Program-made: the position numbers and the translations under genes
In this document: in pieces, positions 43,446 to 52,115 of the stretch
Numbering within the stretch: position 1 is the stretch's first letter
How the letters are laid out: the number at the start of each line of letters is the position of its first letter
NCBI RefSeq assembly: GCF_004345605.1
Contig: NZ_SLVY01000011.1
Span: 156,383 to 220,382 of the forward strand
DNA: 64,000 bases
Direction: 5' to 3'
Origin: Rhodococcus sp. SMB37
Lineage (GTDB): Bacteria > Actinomycetota > Actinomycetes > Mycobacteriales > Mycobacteriaceae
The notes under the pieces: generated by a model
The model's database searches: none
Seen by the model: the letters and a program-made list of their open reading frames with translations, nothing else
Told to the model about the DNA's origin: nothing

Positions 43446-44543
43446 TCAGGCGCCGGCCGGAACCGGTGCCTTCATCTTCTGGAGCTCGGGGACGACCTTC
43501 TCGCCGTAGAGCTTCAGTGCCTTCTCGGCCTGGTCGATCGGCATGCCACCGAACGCGAATGCGGCGTTGGCGAAGAAGTCGCCGACCTTCTCATGCCGGG
43601 CGGCGTACTTCTCGACGATCTGTTCGGGCGTGCCGTAGACGTTGGCCTCGACGTAGGCGTCGGCTGCGGCTTCCATGCCCGCCTCGCGGATCATGTCTGC
43701 GCCCACCTGGTATGTCTCGTAGCCCTTCGTGTTCCGCCAGTGCTCGCCGGCGAAGTCGTAGTGCTTGATGACCGAGAGGAAGTAGCGTGCAGTGTGCTCG
43801 TAGGCGAGCCGGCGCGCTTCCTCCTCGTCCTCGTGGCAGACCACGAAGTCCTGGATGACCGGCGGCAGCGGCTCGGTGCCCCAGCGCTCACGGTATAGGT
43901 CGCGCCACCGGTTGATCGTCTCGACGTGCTTGTCGAACTCGAACTGCATGAAGGTCATCATGCGAACACCGAGGTCGGCGATGACCGGTACAGAGTCGGG
44001 CGACATCGCTGCACCGAACAGACGGTCGCGTCCCCACTCGTACGCCGGATTCGGCGCGGGGCGGATGTCGACGCGCGACTGCGGGTAGAACTCCCCGCCT
44101 GGGTTGTCGACGACTCCCGTACGCAGGCCTTCGATGGTGATCTCGGCGCCCTCGATGAAGCGTCCGCGGGCTTCATCCATCGGAATGCCGAATGCATCGT
44201 ATTCCATCTTGGCCAGCCCGCGGCCCATGCCGTAGAGGGCGCGGCCGCCCGACATCATGTCGAGCATCGTCATCTTCTCGACAACGCGGACGGGGTTGTT
44301 CCACGGCAGAATCACCGCGCCGGTACCGAGCTTGACGGTGGAGGTGCGTGCTGCGAGGTACGACATGATCTGCATGTTGTCCGGGCACATCGAGTAGTCG
44401 TCGAAGTGGTGTTCGGCAGACCAGACCGCGTTGAAACCGTACTTCTCTGCCGCGACGCCCATCTCGAGCTCACGGATGAATACCTCTTGATCGCTGACGT
44501 TCTCGTGGTAGTTCTGAAACACGAGCAGCATTCCGACATCCAT
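43446..44543 (-). CDS. Luciferase-like FMN-dependent monooxygenase
   Basis: 365 residues, MDVGMLLVFQNYHENVSDQE at the start, then VWSAEHHFDDYSMCPDN, LGTGAVILPWNNPVRVVEKM and YGMGRGLAKMEYDAFGI, the standard bacterial luciferase TIM-barrel landmarks. It belongs with FMNH2-dependent hydroxylases and type II Baeyer-Villiger enzymes, using reduced flavin from the adjacent reductase. The ATG is 41 bases behind the NTF2-like gene. Substrate not readable from motifs. Confidence 0.92.
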   Translation of the reverse strand: MDVGMLLVFQNYHENVSDQEVFIRELEMGVAAEKYGFNAVWSAEHHFDDYSMCPDNMQIMSYLAARTSTVKLGTGAVILPWNNPVRVVEKMTMLDMMSGGRALYGMGRGLAKMEYDAFGIPMDEARGRFIEGAEITIEGLRTGVVDNPGGEFYPQSRVDIRPAPNPAYEWGRDRLFGAAMSPDSVPVIADLGVRMMTFMQFEFDKHVETINRWRDLYRERWGTEPLPPVIQDFVVCHEDEEEARRLAYEHTARYFLSVIKHYDFAGEHWRNTKGYETYQVGADMIREAGMEAAADAYVEANVYGTPEQIVEKYAARHEKVGDFFANAAFAFGGMPIDQAEKALKLYGEKVVPELQKMKAPVPAGA

Positions 44544-44584
44544 GGATGATCTCCTTGCGTAAGTGGGTGAATGGGGAGAGAGAA

Positions 44585-45004
44585 TCAGAGGAACACGGCC
44601 CGTGTGTGTTCGGTGTCGAGGAACTCCTTGACGGACTGGATGAGTCCGTCTCGGACTTCGAAGACGAAATGGTAGAGGTTGTTGTAGATGCGGCCGTTGT
44701 TCATCTCCGAATACGATTCGGTTTCCACGGCGACACGGTCGCCTTCGGCGGTCCATGCAAGCGGGGTCAGTGCGATTGCGCCGGACTTGGTGTTGGCGGA
44801 CAGGCCGGAGAGCATCTCGCGGAATTCCTGTTTGTCCTTGGTTCCGGAGATCCCCTCGATGGTGCCGGCAACCCACCACGTGGCGGTGGGTGCGAGGTAG
44901 CCGAGGATCGATTCGACATTGCCGGTGGAGAAGACCTCCATGAATTCGACGATGAGCTTCTTGTTGGCGGCTTCGAGACTTCCGGCGCTCGCGGCGTTGT
45001 CCAT
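44585..45004 (-). CDS. SnoaL/limonene-epoxide-hydrolase-like (NTF2 fold) protein
   Basis: 139 residues from ATG 45004 (GGAG upstream). NKKLIVEFMEVFSTGNVESI, YLAPTATWWVAGT and RVAVETESYSEMNNGRIYNN fit the conical NTF2 barrel of SnoaL-like isomerases, cyclases and epoxide hydrolases. It is the first gene of the downstream unit with a luciferase-like monooxygenase, flavin reductase and ribBA. The TTGTAG palindrome lies 117 bases upstream. It probably isomerises or hydrolyses a pathway intermediate. Confidence 0.8.
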   Translation of the reverse strand: MDNAASAGSLEAANKKLIVEFMEVFSTGNVESILGYLAPTATWWVAGTIEGISGTKDKQEFREMLSGLSANTKSGAIALTPLAWTAEGDRVAVETESYSEMNNGRIYNNLYHFVFEVRDGLIQSVKEFLDTEHTRAVFL

Positions 45005-45120
45005 GTGAGCTCCTTCGGGAGGGTTACGGCGAAACATGCAGCGTAGGAATAACTTCCGATCTGCTGATGTAGAGGGTAATCGCGCTGATGTGGTGCGGAT
45101 CACGCCGTCTTTTCGGATCG

Positions 45121-45136
45121 TTGTAGGCCGCTACAA
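45121..45136. promoter_or_regulatory. TTGTAG-N4-CTACAA palindrome, copy 2
   Basis: TTGTAGGCCGCTACAA has perfect arms that extend one base further on each side (G/C). It sits between the SDR stop (45148) and the NTF2-like gene start (45004), a place where a new transcript would begin. Same arms and spacer length as the site at 39649. Confidence 0.65.
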
Positions 45137-45147
45137 CAATGTGGAGG

Positions 45148-45873
45148 TCAGGAGCGGGAACTGAATGAGCTCATCAGTCCGCCATCGGTGGCAACGATGC
45201 TGCCGGTCATATAGGTCGAATCAGCGACACCCGCGATGACCTGCGCAATCTCCTCGGCAAGGCCCGTGCGACCCATCGGAATCGCCGCGATCAGACGGTC
45301 GCGTGCGCGTCCGGCCAACGCGGATGTCATGTCGGTATCCACGACCCCGGGGATCACCAGATTCACCCGGATCCCCCGTGGAGCCAGCTCGACGGCCAAC
45401 ACCTGGGTGAGTCCGTTGAGCCCTGCCTTCGCCGCGCCGTACGCGACATCTCCAGGAAATCCCCGAAACCCCACGACGGCACCGACGTTGATGATCGACG
45501 CGCCTTCGGTCAGTCGTGGGACCACGCTGCGAGCGAGCTCGAATGCGCCGGTGAGGTTGGTAGCGAGCACCTCGTCCCAGTGCGTGCGCGAGACGTCACC
45601 GATCCGGCCGCCGCGATGCACGCCGGCAGCATTGACAACCACATCGAGCGAGCCGAACGTCTCGAACACCGTGTCCACCGCGAGCCCCAATGCGGACACA
45701 TCACTGATATCGGTGGGGATCTCCACAACCCGCTCCGGGTGTGTCCACTGCTCGGTGGCGGGCTTGCGTGCGAAAACTGCAACCCGATCGCCGCGCGCGG
45801 TCGCGTTCTCGACGACAGCGCGCCCGATCCCGCGGGAACCGCCGGTGACCAGCCAGGTCTTGGATGTACTCAT
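45148..45873 (-). CDS. Short-chain dehydrogenase/reductase
   Basis: 241 residues. The NADP motif is WLVTGGSRGIGRAVVE, with VNAAGVHRGG following. The catalytic motif is Y-x-x-x-K in DVAYGAAKAG, but the usual catalytic serine position reads INVGAVVG, i.e. Gly-Ala in place of Ser-Ser, which may lower activity or mean an unusual substrate. The tail is YMTGSIVATDGG. The ATG overlaps the stop of the monooxygenase-hydrolase gene (ATGA), so the two are translationally coupled. Confidence 0.88.
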   Translation of the reverse strand: MSTSKTWLVTGGSRGIGRAVVENATARGDRVAVFARKPATEQWTHPERVVEIPTDISDVSALGLAVDTVFETFGSLDVVVNAAGVHRGGRIGDVSRTHWDEVLATNLTGAFELARSVVPRLTEGASIINVGAVVGFRGFPGDVAYGAAKAGLNGLTQVLAVELAPRGIRVNLVIPGVVDTDMTSALAGRARDRLIAAIPMGRTGLAEEIAQVIAGVADSTYMTGSIVATDGGLMSSFSSRS

Positions 45874-47834
45874 CGGTTCAGGAATCCTGTCAGCTCGGCG
45901 AGGTAGCGATCGCGCTCCTCGAGGAACGGTGCGTGGCCACTGGCGGGGAACTCGACGACCTCGGCACGGTGGTTGAGACCCGGTACGGCTTCGGCGGCCG
46001 AGAACGGGACGAATGCGTCGGCACGGCCGTGCAGCAGCAAGATCGGGATCTCGAGTGACGTGATCTCCTTGCGCAGATCCACCGTGGCCAGATCGCGCAG
46101 AGAATCGTCACCGCGCGGCCCCATCGCCATGAACATGTCCCAGATCGAATCGAGTACGGCCTCGCCGGGGTCCTCGGCGCATACTGCAGCAGCCACCCCG
46201 CGGAAGGTTTCCGCGCGGTTGGCGGCAGCCGAGGCCAGCACGCCCTCGACGTCGGCCACTGTTCCACCGTGCGGCCAGTCGTCGGTCGCGGTGTACCGCG
46301 GGGAAGCGCCACCGGTCAATATCAGCGCCGAGGCTCGGTCGCCGAGTTGCGCTGCCGCCGCGGTGGCGACGGCGCCGCCGAGCGACCAGCCGTTGATCAC
46401 CGGTTGTTCGAGGCCGAGGTGGTCGATGAGCCGGACGACATCGGAGGCCAACGTGACGATCGAGACGTCGTCGAAGTCCTTGTCGGAGCGTCCGCAGCAC
46501 CGCAGATCGACGGTGACAATTTCGTTTCCGTTGGCGCGCAGTGCTGGAAGCGTTGTGTCCCAGGCGCGGGTGGTGGCACCCCAACCATGGATCAGGACGA
46601 TCGGCCGGCCTTCACCCCGGTGGTGTTCGAAGTAGATGCTGTGGTCGTTTTCGACGGGCAAGAATCCCATTGTGTCCTCCGTTGTGAATGGGGAAGTGGA
46701 ATCGAATGGATGGGTAGAAGCGGTGGAAGTCGGGGGCTCGCGCAGCGCGCGGGGAATCACGGGTTCACGATCTCGGAATCGGGGGATGACATGCTCGGCG
46801 AACAGTTCGAGCGACCGCATGACCTTCTCGTGCTCGAGTCCACCGAAACGCATCCAGCAGATCAGATGCTGCAGGCCGGTCTCGTCGTGCAGGGTGTCGA
46901 TCTGCCGGATCAATCCCTCCGGGTCTCCTACATAGACGACGCCGCCATCTCGTAGACCCTCGACGGTCATTCCACCTGCTTCTTCGGTCGCGGTAACCAA
47001 CTCGGCATACCGTTCATATGTCGGCGGCACCCCAGGTCCCTGTGGAACCGCCGCCAGAGCGGCATCGAAATACCAGGTCAGAGCCTCACGTGCGTTCTCG
47101 ACCGCGACTTTCTCGTTGTCTGCGAGGTGGATCTGCCAGTTCATCGGGAAATCGAGGTCAAGGATGTCGCGACCGTGATCGCGCAACCGTCGCTTCGCGC
47201 CGACGACGAAGGAATTCAGTTCGGGCATCGTCATCAACGTGGGGGTGACCAACATGTTGTAGCCCTGGTCGGCAGCCAAGTCGAGGGTCTCGGGACTGAT
47301 CGAGGCGATGTAGATCGGCGGGGTCGGGCGCTGTACCGGGGTGGGCCGGCAGTCGATCTTGTCGATGTCGAAGTGCCGGCCGTGAAAGGAGAACGGCTCG
47401 CCCACGGGCTTGCTCCACAGTCCTCGTATGATCTCGAGAGCTTCGACGAATACTTCCCGGCTCTCACCTTGGATGTCGCCGACACCCATGTTGTGGAACT
47501 CCTGGGGCTGGTAGCCGCGGCCCACACCGAAGTCGAGCCGCCCACCGGAGAGCACGTCGACCATCGCGTAGTCCTCCGCGATGCGTACCGGCCAGTCGAA
47601 GGTCAGGTTGCTCACCGCGATGCCGATACGCATTCGTTCGGTGCGCTCGGCGATTGCCGCGGCGGCGACCTGCGGAGAGGGCATAGACCCGTAGTCGGAG
47701 CCGTGGTGCTCCGCCAGCCATACTTCGTCGAAGCCGAGTTTCTCTGCGTAGGAGATCTGTTCGAGCATCTCCCGGTAGGCCCGCGTGAAATCGTGGTCGG
47801 GGCATTCGAGGACGTAGAAGATCCCGAACTTCAC
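45870..47834 (-). CDS. Fusion: luciferase-like monooxygenase + alpha/beta hydrolase
   Basis: 654 residues in one uninterrupted frame from GTG 47834 (GGAGGA upstream). Residues 1 to about 365 are a luciferase-like monooxygenase (FGIFYVLECPDHDFTRAYRE, WLAEHHGSDYGSMPSPQVAA, FGVGRGYQPQEFHNMG). A Pro/Ser/Thr linker follows. From about 389 there is an alpha/beta hydrolase with IHGWGATTRAWD, nucleophile in INGWSLGGAVATA, acid in LLHGRADAFVPF and His in ASGHAPFLEERD. At the join, GGAGG precedes an in-frame ATG (46670), so the hydrolase could also be made alone. I infer oxidation of a ketone to an ester or lactone followed by hydrolysis. Confidence 0.9.
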   Translation of the reverse strand: MKFGIFYVLECPDHDFTRAYREMLEQISYAEKLGFDEVWLAEHHGSDYGSMPSPQVAAAAIAERTERMRIGIAVSNLTFDWPVRIAEDYAMVDVLSGGRLDFGVGRGYQPQEFHNMGVGDIQGESREVFVEALEIIRGLWSKPVGEPFSFHGRHFDIDKIDCRPTPVQRPTPPIYIASISPETLDLAADQGYNMLVTPTLMTMPELNSFVVGAKRRLRDHGRDILDLDFPMNWQIHLADNEKVAVENAREALTWYFDAALAAVPQGPGVPPTYERYAELVTATEEAGGMTVEGLRDGGVVYVGDPEGLIRQIDTLHDETGLQHLICWMRFGGLEHEKVMRSLELFAEHVIPRFRDREPVIPRALREPPTSTASTHPFDSTSPFTTEDTMGFLPVENDHSIYFEHHRGEGRPIVLIHGWGATTRAWDTTLPALRANGNEIVTVDLRCCGRSDKDFDDVSIVTLASDVVRLIDHLGLEQPVINGWSLGGAVATAAAAQLGDRASALILTGGASPRYTATDDWPHGGTVADVEGVLASAAANRAETFRGVAAAVCAEDPGEAVLDSIWDMFMAMGPRGDDSLRDLATVDLRKEITSLEIPILLLHGRADAFVPFSAAEAVPGLNHRAEVVEFPASGHAPFLEERDRYLAELTGFLNR

Positions 47835-47904
47835 GGTGTTCCTCCTCGTGACGACGGATCCCCTGTCGGGGCCGGTGGAACCCGACGCTAATGTGACCGG
47901 CGCC

Positions 47905-49542
47905 TCACGTGAGAGAACCCCCTGCGGGACTGTTGTCGGAATCCACAAACAGGCGATTCTCGACCGCGCTGCGCAGGTGCTTCTTGTCCAACTTGCCCAC
48001 ACTGGTGCGTGGAAGGGACTCGACGATCTCGATGCGCTCGGGCAGCCACCACCGCGGAACGATCTCGGTCAGGGAGTTCAGCACACCGGCAGGATCGAGG
48101 GCGTGCCCGCGCTCGGCAGCGACGAACGCCAAGGGCCGTTCTTGCCACCGCTCGTGCGGCACCGCGACCACCGCCGCCTCCACGACGTGCGGAATCGTCA
48201 CCAGGGCCTGTTCGAGCGCAAGGGAGCTGATCCATTCACCGCCGCTCTTGATCAGGTCCTTGGCCCGATCGACGATGGTCAGGTAGCCCTCGGCATCGAT
48301 GGTGGCGATGTCGCCTGTGCGCAGCCAGCCGTCGGTGAACGCTTCAGGGTGTTCGTCGCGGAAGTAGCGTTCGGCCACCCACGGACCGCGCATGAGCAGC
48401 TCGCCCCTGTCCACGCCGTTGTGGGGAACTACAGCACCGGTGTCGTCGACCAACTTCCACCGCAGACCGGGCAGTAGGCGGCCTTGCCGTCGGATGTAGT
48501 CGTATCGCCGCTGAGGGGTACCGGCGGCCGAGCGTGGGGGACGCGCGAAGGTACCCATCGGCGACAACTCGGTCATACCCCACCCCTGGTACGCGGGAAC
48601 CCCGAGATCTTCTTCGATGCTGCGGATCAACTCCGCCGTCGGAGTCGAACCGCCGAGGACGAGGGCGCGCAGACACGTCAGGTCGATACCCGACGACAGG
48701 GCGTGACGGACCAGGTCGACCGCGACCGTCGGCACCATGCCGGTGTACGTGACCTGTTCGTTCGCCAGGATCGTCGCAATATGCGGTACTTGGGGATGCG
48801 GCCCGGGAAGAACTTGATCGGCCCCGGACATCAACGCGGCGAACGGAATACCCCAAGCATTGGCGTGGAACATCGGCACGACGTGGCAGACAGTGTCGCG
48901 TTCGCCGATCGCGTGCCCGTCGACGAGGCACGCTGTGAACGTATGTAGGTACAGGGCCCGATGTGTATACCCGACGCCCTTCGGTGGGCCTGTGGTACCG
49001 GAGGTGTAACACAAGGCGGCAAGGTCGTTTTCGTCCCTAGTCACGGGCTCGGCGAGTGGTTCGGTGGCGGCGATGAGCGCGTCCTGGCATGGCAGAGCAG
49101 TATCGTCACCGTCGGTGGTGATGATCGGCATGTGGGGGCGCCGTGTCCGCGCTGCGTCGAGCAACGGAAGCAGCGATGTGTCGGCGAAGACGATTCGATC
49201 GTCGGCGTGGTCGACGATGTAGGCGATCTCGTCGGGTTCGAGCCGCAAATTGATGGTGTGCAGTACGGCTCCCGCCAACGGCACTGCCATGTACAGCTCG
49301 AGGTGACGGTGGTGGTTCCACGCGAGGGTGGCAACGCGGTCTCCAGGGCGGACACCACGATCGATCAATGCCGCCGCGAGCCGCAGCACTCTGTCGGCGT
49401 AATCGCCGTAGGTGTACTCGAAGGTTTTCTCGCCGTCCCGATACTGCGTGATGGATTTGGCGGAGAACAGATCTTGTGCCCGGTACAGGAAGTCTGTGAT
49501 GACGAGCGGGCTGGTGGAAGCGGTAGCCGGCACCGGGGTCAT
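47905..49542 (-). CDS. AMP-dependent fatty-acyl-CoA ligase
   Basis: 545 residues. The P-loop is ALCYTSGTTGPPKGVGYTHR, with GWGMTELSPMGTF, then LRTGDIATIDAEGYLTIVDR and KDLIKSGGEWIS, the core motifs of medium/long-chain acyl-CoA synthetases. The C-terminal lysine region is LPRTSVGKLDKKHLR. ATG 49542 has GGAGG upstream and overlaps the stop of the next monooxygenase gene (ATGA). It probably activates the acid released by the hydrolase domain encoded just downstream. Confidence 0.93.
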   Translation of the reverse strand: MTPVPATASTSPLVITDFLYRAQDLFSAKSITQYRDGEKTFEYTYGDYADRVLRLAAALIDRGVRPGDRVATLAWNHHRHLELYMAVPLAGAVLHTINLRLEPDEIAYIVDHADDRIVFADTSLLPLLDAARTRRPHMPIITTDGDDTALPCQDALIAATEPLAEPVTRDENDLAALCYTSGTTGPPKGVGYTHRALYLHTFTACLVDGHAIGERDTVCHVVPMFHANAWGIPFAALMSGADQVLPGPHPQVPHIATILANEQVTYTGMVPTVAVDLVRHALSSGIDLTCLRALVLGGSTPTAELIRSIEEDLGVPAYQGWGMTELSPMGTFARPPRSAAGTPQRRYDYIRRQGRLLPGLRWKLVDDTGAVVPHNGVDRGELLMRGPWVAERYFRDEHPEAFTDGWLRTGDIATIDAEGYLTIVDRAKDLIKSGGEWISSLALEQALVTIPHVVEAAVVAVPHERWQERPLAFVAAERGHALDPAGVLNSLTEIVPRWWLPERIEIVESLPRTSVGKLDKKHLRSAVENRLFVDSDNSPAGGSLT

Positions 49543-50579
49543 GCGGTCACCTCCGGTCGGGTGGCGGCGATCGCCGCGCGGACCTGTGGGATCACTTTCG
49601 AGGTGAGCAGTTCGATGCGGGCCGAGCCGCTGTCGACGGGTTCGCCGGGCAATTGCGCCCAGAAATGCACGTCCTTGATCTGTGGTCGTGAAGCCAGCAG
49701 CGTCGTGAGCTCGGTGACCGCGGTATCGACATCCCAGAGTGTGAACGCCCCGCCGTCGAGGAGGTCCTGTGGCGTCGCGAACGTAGGGACGGACTCGGGC
49801 GGGCCGAAGGCGCCCATCTCGATGTACCCGTTGATCTGGTACAGAGCGTGCTGACCGATCCGTGCCCATTCGCGTTCGGGGTCGTCGGCCACTACAGCCC
49901 ATTGACCTGCATAGATTCGTCCATCTTCCCGCGACCGGCCGACTCGCTCCAGCGCATCGAGATACATACTGTGATGCGCATTCTGCGTGCTGAGGTAGCC
50001 ATCGGCAATTCGCGCGGCCCGCTCGATGGCGGGTTCGGCCATCGCGCCCACCAGAAGGCGCGGGACGGACTCGGGTTGTGGAGTGACCGGAAGGGCGGGG
50101 AAATCGTATCGCTTGCCGTGGAACTCGGTGGGTTCGGCCGACCATGCTCGGCGGATCAGTTCGACGCCCTCTTCGAGGAGGCTGGGCCGGTTCCGGAGGG
50201 ATCGGCCGAAAGCCGCGAACTCGGGCTGCCAATAGCCTTGCCCCACGCCGAGATCGAACCGTCCGTCGGTGAGCAACGAGAGCGTCGCGGCGTCCTCGGC
50301 GAGCCGGATCGGGTTGTGCAGTGGAGACACGATGAGATTCGTGCCTATTCGGAGCGATTCGGTGCGGGCACCGATCGCGGCGCCCAGCACGAACGGCGAC
50401 GGGGTGTACCCGTCCTCCATGAAGTGGTGTTCGGTCAGCCACACCGACTCGATCCCACAGCTTTCCGCCCAGCGGATCTGTTCGAGACTCTGCCGGTAGA
50501 AATCGGTGAAAGTGCGCGGCCATCGAGCCGGGTTGCGAAAGTCGTACCACAGTCCGAAAGTGCAGTGTTGATCGTCCAC
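49539..50579 (-). CDS. Luciferase-like FMN-dependent monooxygenase
   Basis: 346 residues from GTG 50579, with GAGGAG upstream. FGLWYDFRNPARWPRTFTDF, SVWLTEHHFMEDGYTPSPFV and FDLGVGQGYWQPEFAAFGRS are luciferase-family landmarks. It is distinct from the two other members in the block, so the pathway may use several oxygenations or isomer-specific enzymes. It overlaps the ligase gene by four bases and lies 116 bases behind an SDR gene on the same strand. Confidence 0.92.
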   Translation of the reverse strand: MDDQHCTFGLWYDFRNPARWPRTFTDFYRQSLEQIRWAESCGIESVWLTEHHFMEDGYTPSPFVLGAAIGARTESLRIGTNLIVSPLHNPIRLAEDAATLSLLTDGRFDLGVGQGYWQPEFAAFGRSLRNRPSLLEEGVELIRRAWSAEPTEFHGKRYDFPALPVTPQPESVPRLLVGAMAEPAIERAARIADGYLSTQNAHHSMYLDALERVGRSREDGRIYAGQWAVVADDPEREWARIGQHALYQINGYIEMGAFGPPESVPTFATPQDLLDGGAFTLWDVDTAVTELTTLLASRPQIKDVHFWAQLPGEPVDSGSARIELLTSKVIPQVRAAIAATRPEVTA

Positions 50580-50695
50580 GGTGTATCTCCTCGATCTCGA
50601 TCGCATCGGTTATGTCGTGGATCACACAATGTCGTGCCCGCCTCGGCCGGTGAAGGGGTCGGGGCGGGCACGTTTGTCGGCGGGTCCAATCGTCG

Positions 50696-51448
50696 TCAGA
50701 AGTTGCCCTTCGCCGCCCAACCGCCATCGACCGGGTAGATCTCTCCCGTGAGGAAGCTGCCTTCACGCATGAGGTAGGCAACCATCGACGCGATCTCCCC
50801 AGGTTCGCCCAGGCGCCGCACGATGTGGGCGTTCGCATTGGCCTGCTTCATCTCGTCGGTGATGTCGGCGAGGATCGGGGTGTCGATCGTGCCGGGGCAG
50901 ATGGCGTTGATCAGGATATTCTTCTCTCCGTACTCGTACGCGGCCTGCTTCGTCAGCGAGACCACTCCACCCTTCGCCGCGGAGTAGGAAGCCAGATTGG
51001 GTAGACCACGCAGAGCCGCCATCGACGCGATGTTCACGATTCGGCCGCCACCACGCTCGATCATGTTCGGGATCACCGCTTGCATACCGAGCCAGACGCC
51101 TTTGAGATCGGTGCCGATGACATGTTCCCAGGCCTCTTCCGTGAGGCCGACGACGCTGTCCTCGCTGATCATGTTCACCACACCGGCCACGTTGGCGAGC
51201 AGGTCGATACGGCCGTGCCGCCCAATGACCTCGTGCACGGTCTCGGCCCAGTTGCTCTTCAGCCGCACATCCAGTTGATGCGTCTCGGCTTTGCCTCCTA
51301 TCTCGAGGATCGAGCTGACGGTGCCGGCTGCGTCCTGGATGTCCGCGGCGATTACGGTGGCGCCTTCTGAGGCGAGCCGCTGCGCCGTGGCCTTGCCGAT
51401 GCCTTGTGCAGCGCCGGTGACAATTGCGATCTTTCCGTTCAACGACAT
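50696..51448 (-). CDS. Short-chain dehydrogenase/reductase
   Basis: 250 residues. KIAIVTGAAQGIGKATAQRL and ANVAGVVN are the nucleotide-binding motifs; the catalytic set is Ser in IVNIASMAA and Y-x-x-x-K in LASYSAAKGG; the tail is LTGEIYPVDGGW. ADIQ after the second strand suggests NAD. It is the most upstream gene of the minus-strand oxidation block, and probably makes the ketone that the following monooxygenases attack. Confidence 0.9.
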   Translation of the reverse strand: MSLNGKIAIVTGAAQGIGKATAQRLASEGATVIAADIQDAAGTVSSILEIGGKAETHQLDVRLKSNWAETVHEVIGRHGRIDLLANVAGVVNMISEDSVVGLTEEAWEHVIGTDLKGVWLGMQAVIPNMIERGGGRIVNIASMAALRGLPNLASYSAAKGGVVSLTKQAAYEYGEKNILINAICPGTIDTPILADITDEMKQANANAHIVRRLGEPGEIASMVAYLMREGSFLTGEIYPVDGGWAAKGNF

Positions 51449-52115
51449 CGAGTTCTCATTTCTCACGTGGGAATGTGTGGGTGGAGCTGGAGCCGAGACA
51501 AGGGCTCCTCGCGAGACGGAATCTTTTGGGCACGCGATGTTCCGGTGTCTCCGACTGTCGGTGGCGGCCGGTGCACATCCTGCGTGGTGCACACGATACG
51601 AAGCCGGTGCGGTCCCCGGAACACGCTTCGTGTCAGTGGTTGGAGAAGAGTACAAAAACGCCGATCGTCCCACGCTGACACTTGCCGACGGGGAATGTGG
51701 CGCTGGGCTCGGCGCGTTAGCACATTCGTGGTTTCGCCGAGATCATCGTCGAGCGCACGCTGCCGGTTGGTGCGGGTGAGATGCCGGCGGCAGTCAGGTC
51801 GTGGTGGGTGGCGATCAGCGCTTGTTTCGCTTGTTGTCAGTGTCCGCGCTCAACGACAGCGTCCAGAGCGCGCGTGCTCTTTCCGATCGTTTGCAGCGCT
51901 GTCTCGGTGATGACGAGTTCTTGGTGGCACCGTCGCGCCCGCGGTTCGAGGGGGTGGTCTCGGCTGTTCGGCGGTGAGCTGCCCCGAGTCTTCAACGCCG
52001 TGACCCCGGGTGAGTACGTTGCGCAACTGTTCGAACCGCTGTTCGACGTGGAGGGAAGCTACCTGAAAGCCGGCTTCGACAACCTACCGGAGCCGCAGCG
52101 ACACGTATGGCGTTC
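51449..52115. other. Gene-poor gap containing a phosphatase remnant
   Basis: Except for the phosphatase remnant at 52009-52107, I recognise no gene on either strand. The segment 51449-51700 should contain the promoter of the minus-strand oxidation block. Confidence 0.45.
52009..52107 (+). pseudogene. Remnant of a PtpB-like phosphatase C-terminal segment
   Basis: Translation gives GEYVAQLFEPLFDVEGSYLK followed by AGFDNLPEP. The matching segment of the phosphatase at 35109-36026 reads GEDVAQLFEPLLGVEGSYLQ followed by AGIDELETR. Similarity stops on both sides, and no P-loop is found nearby. Confidence 0.65.

Noticed and set aside
51730..51930. Possible transposase fragment in the gap before the phosphatase remnant
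   Set aside because: No frame gives recognisable transposase motifs and no terminal inverted repeats were seen.
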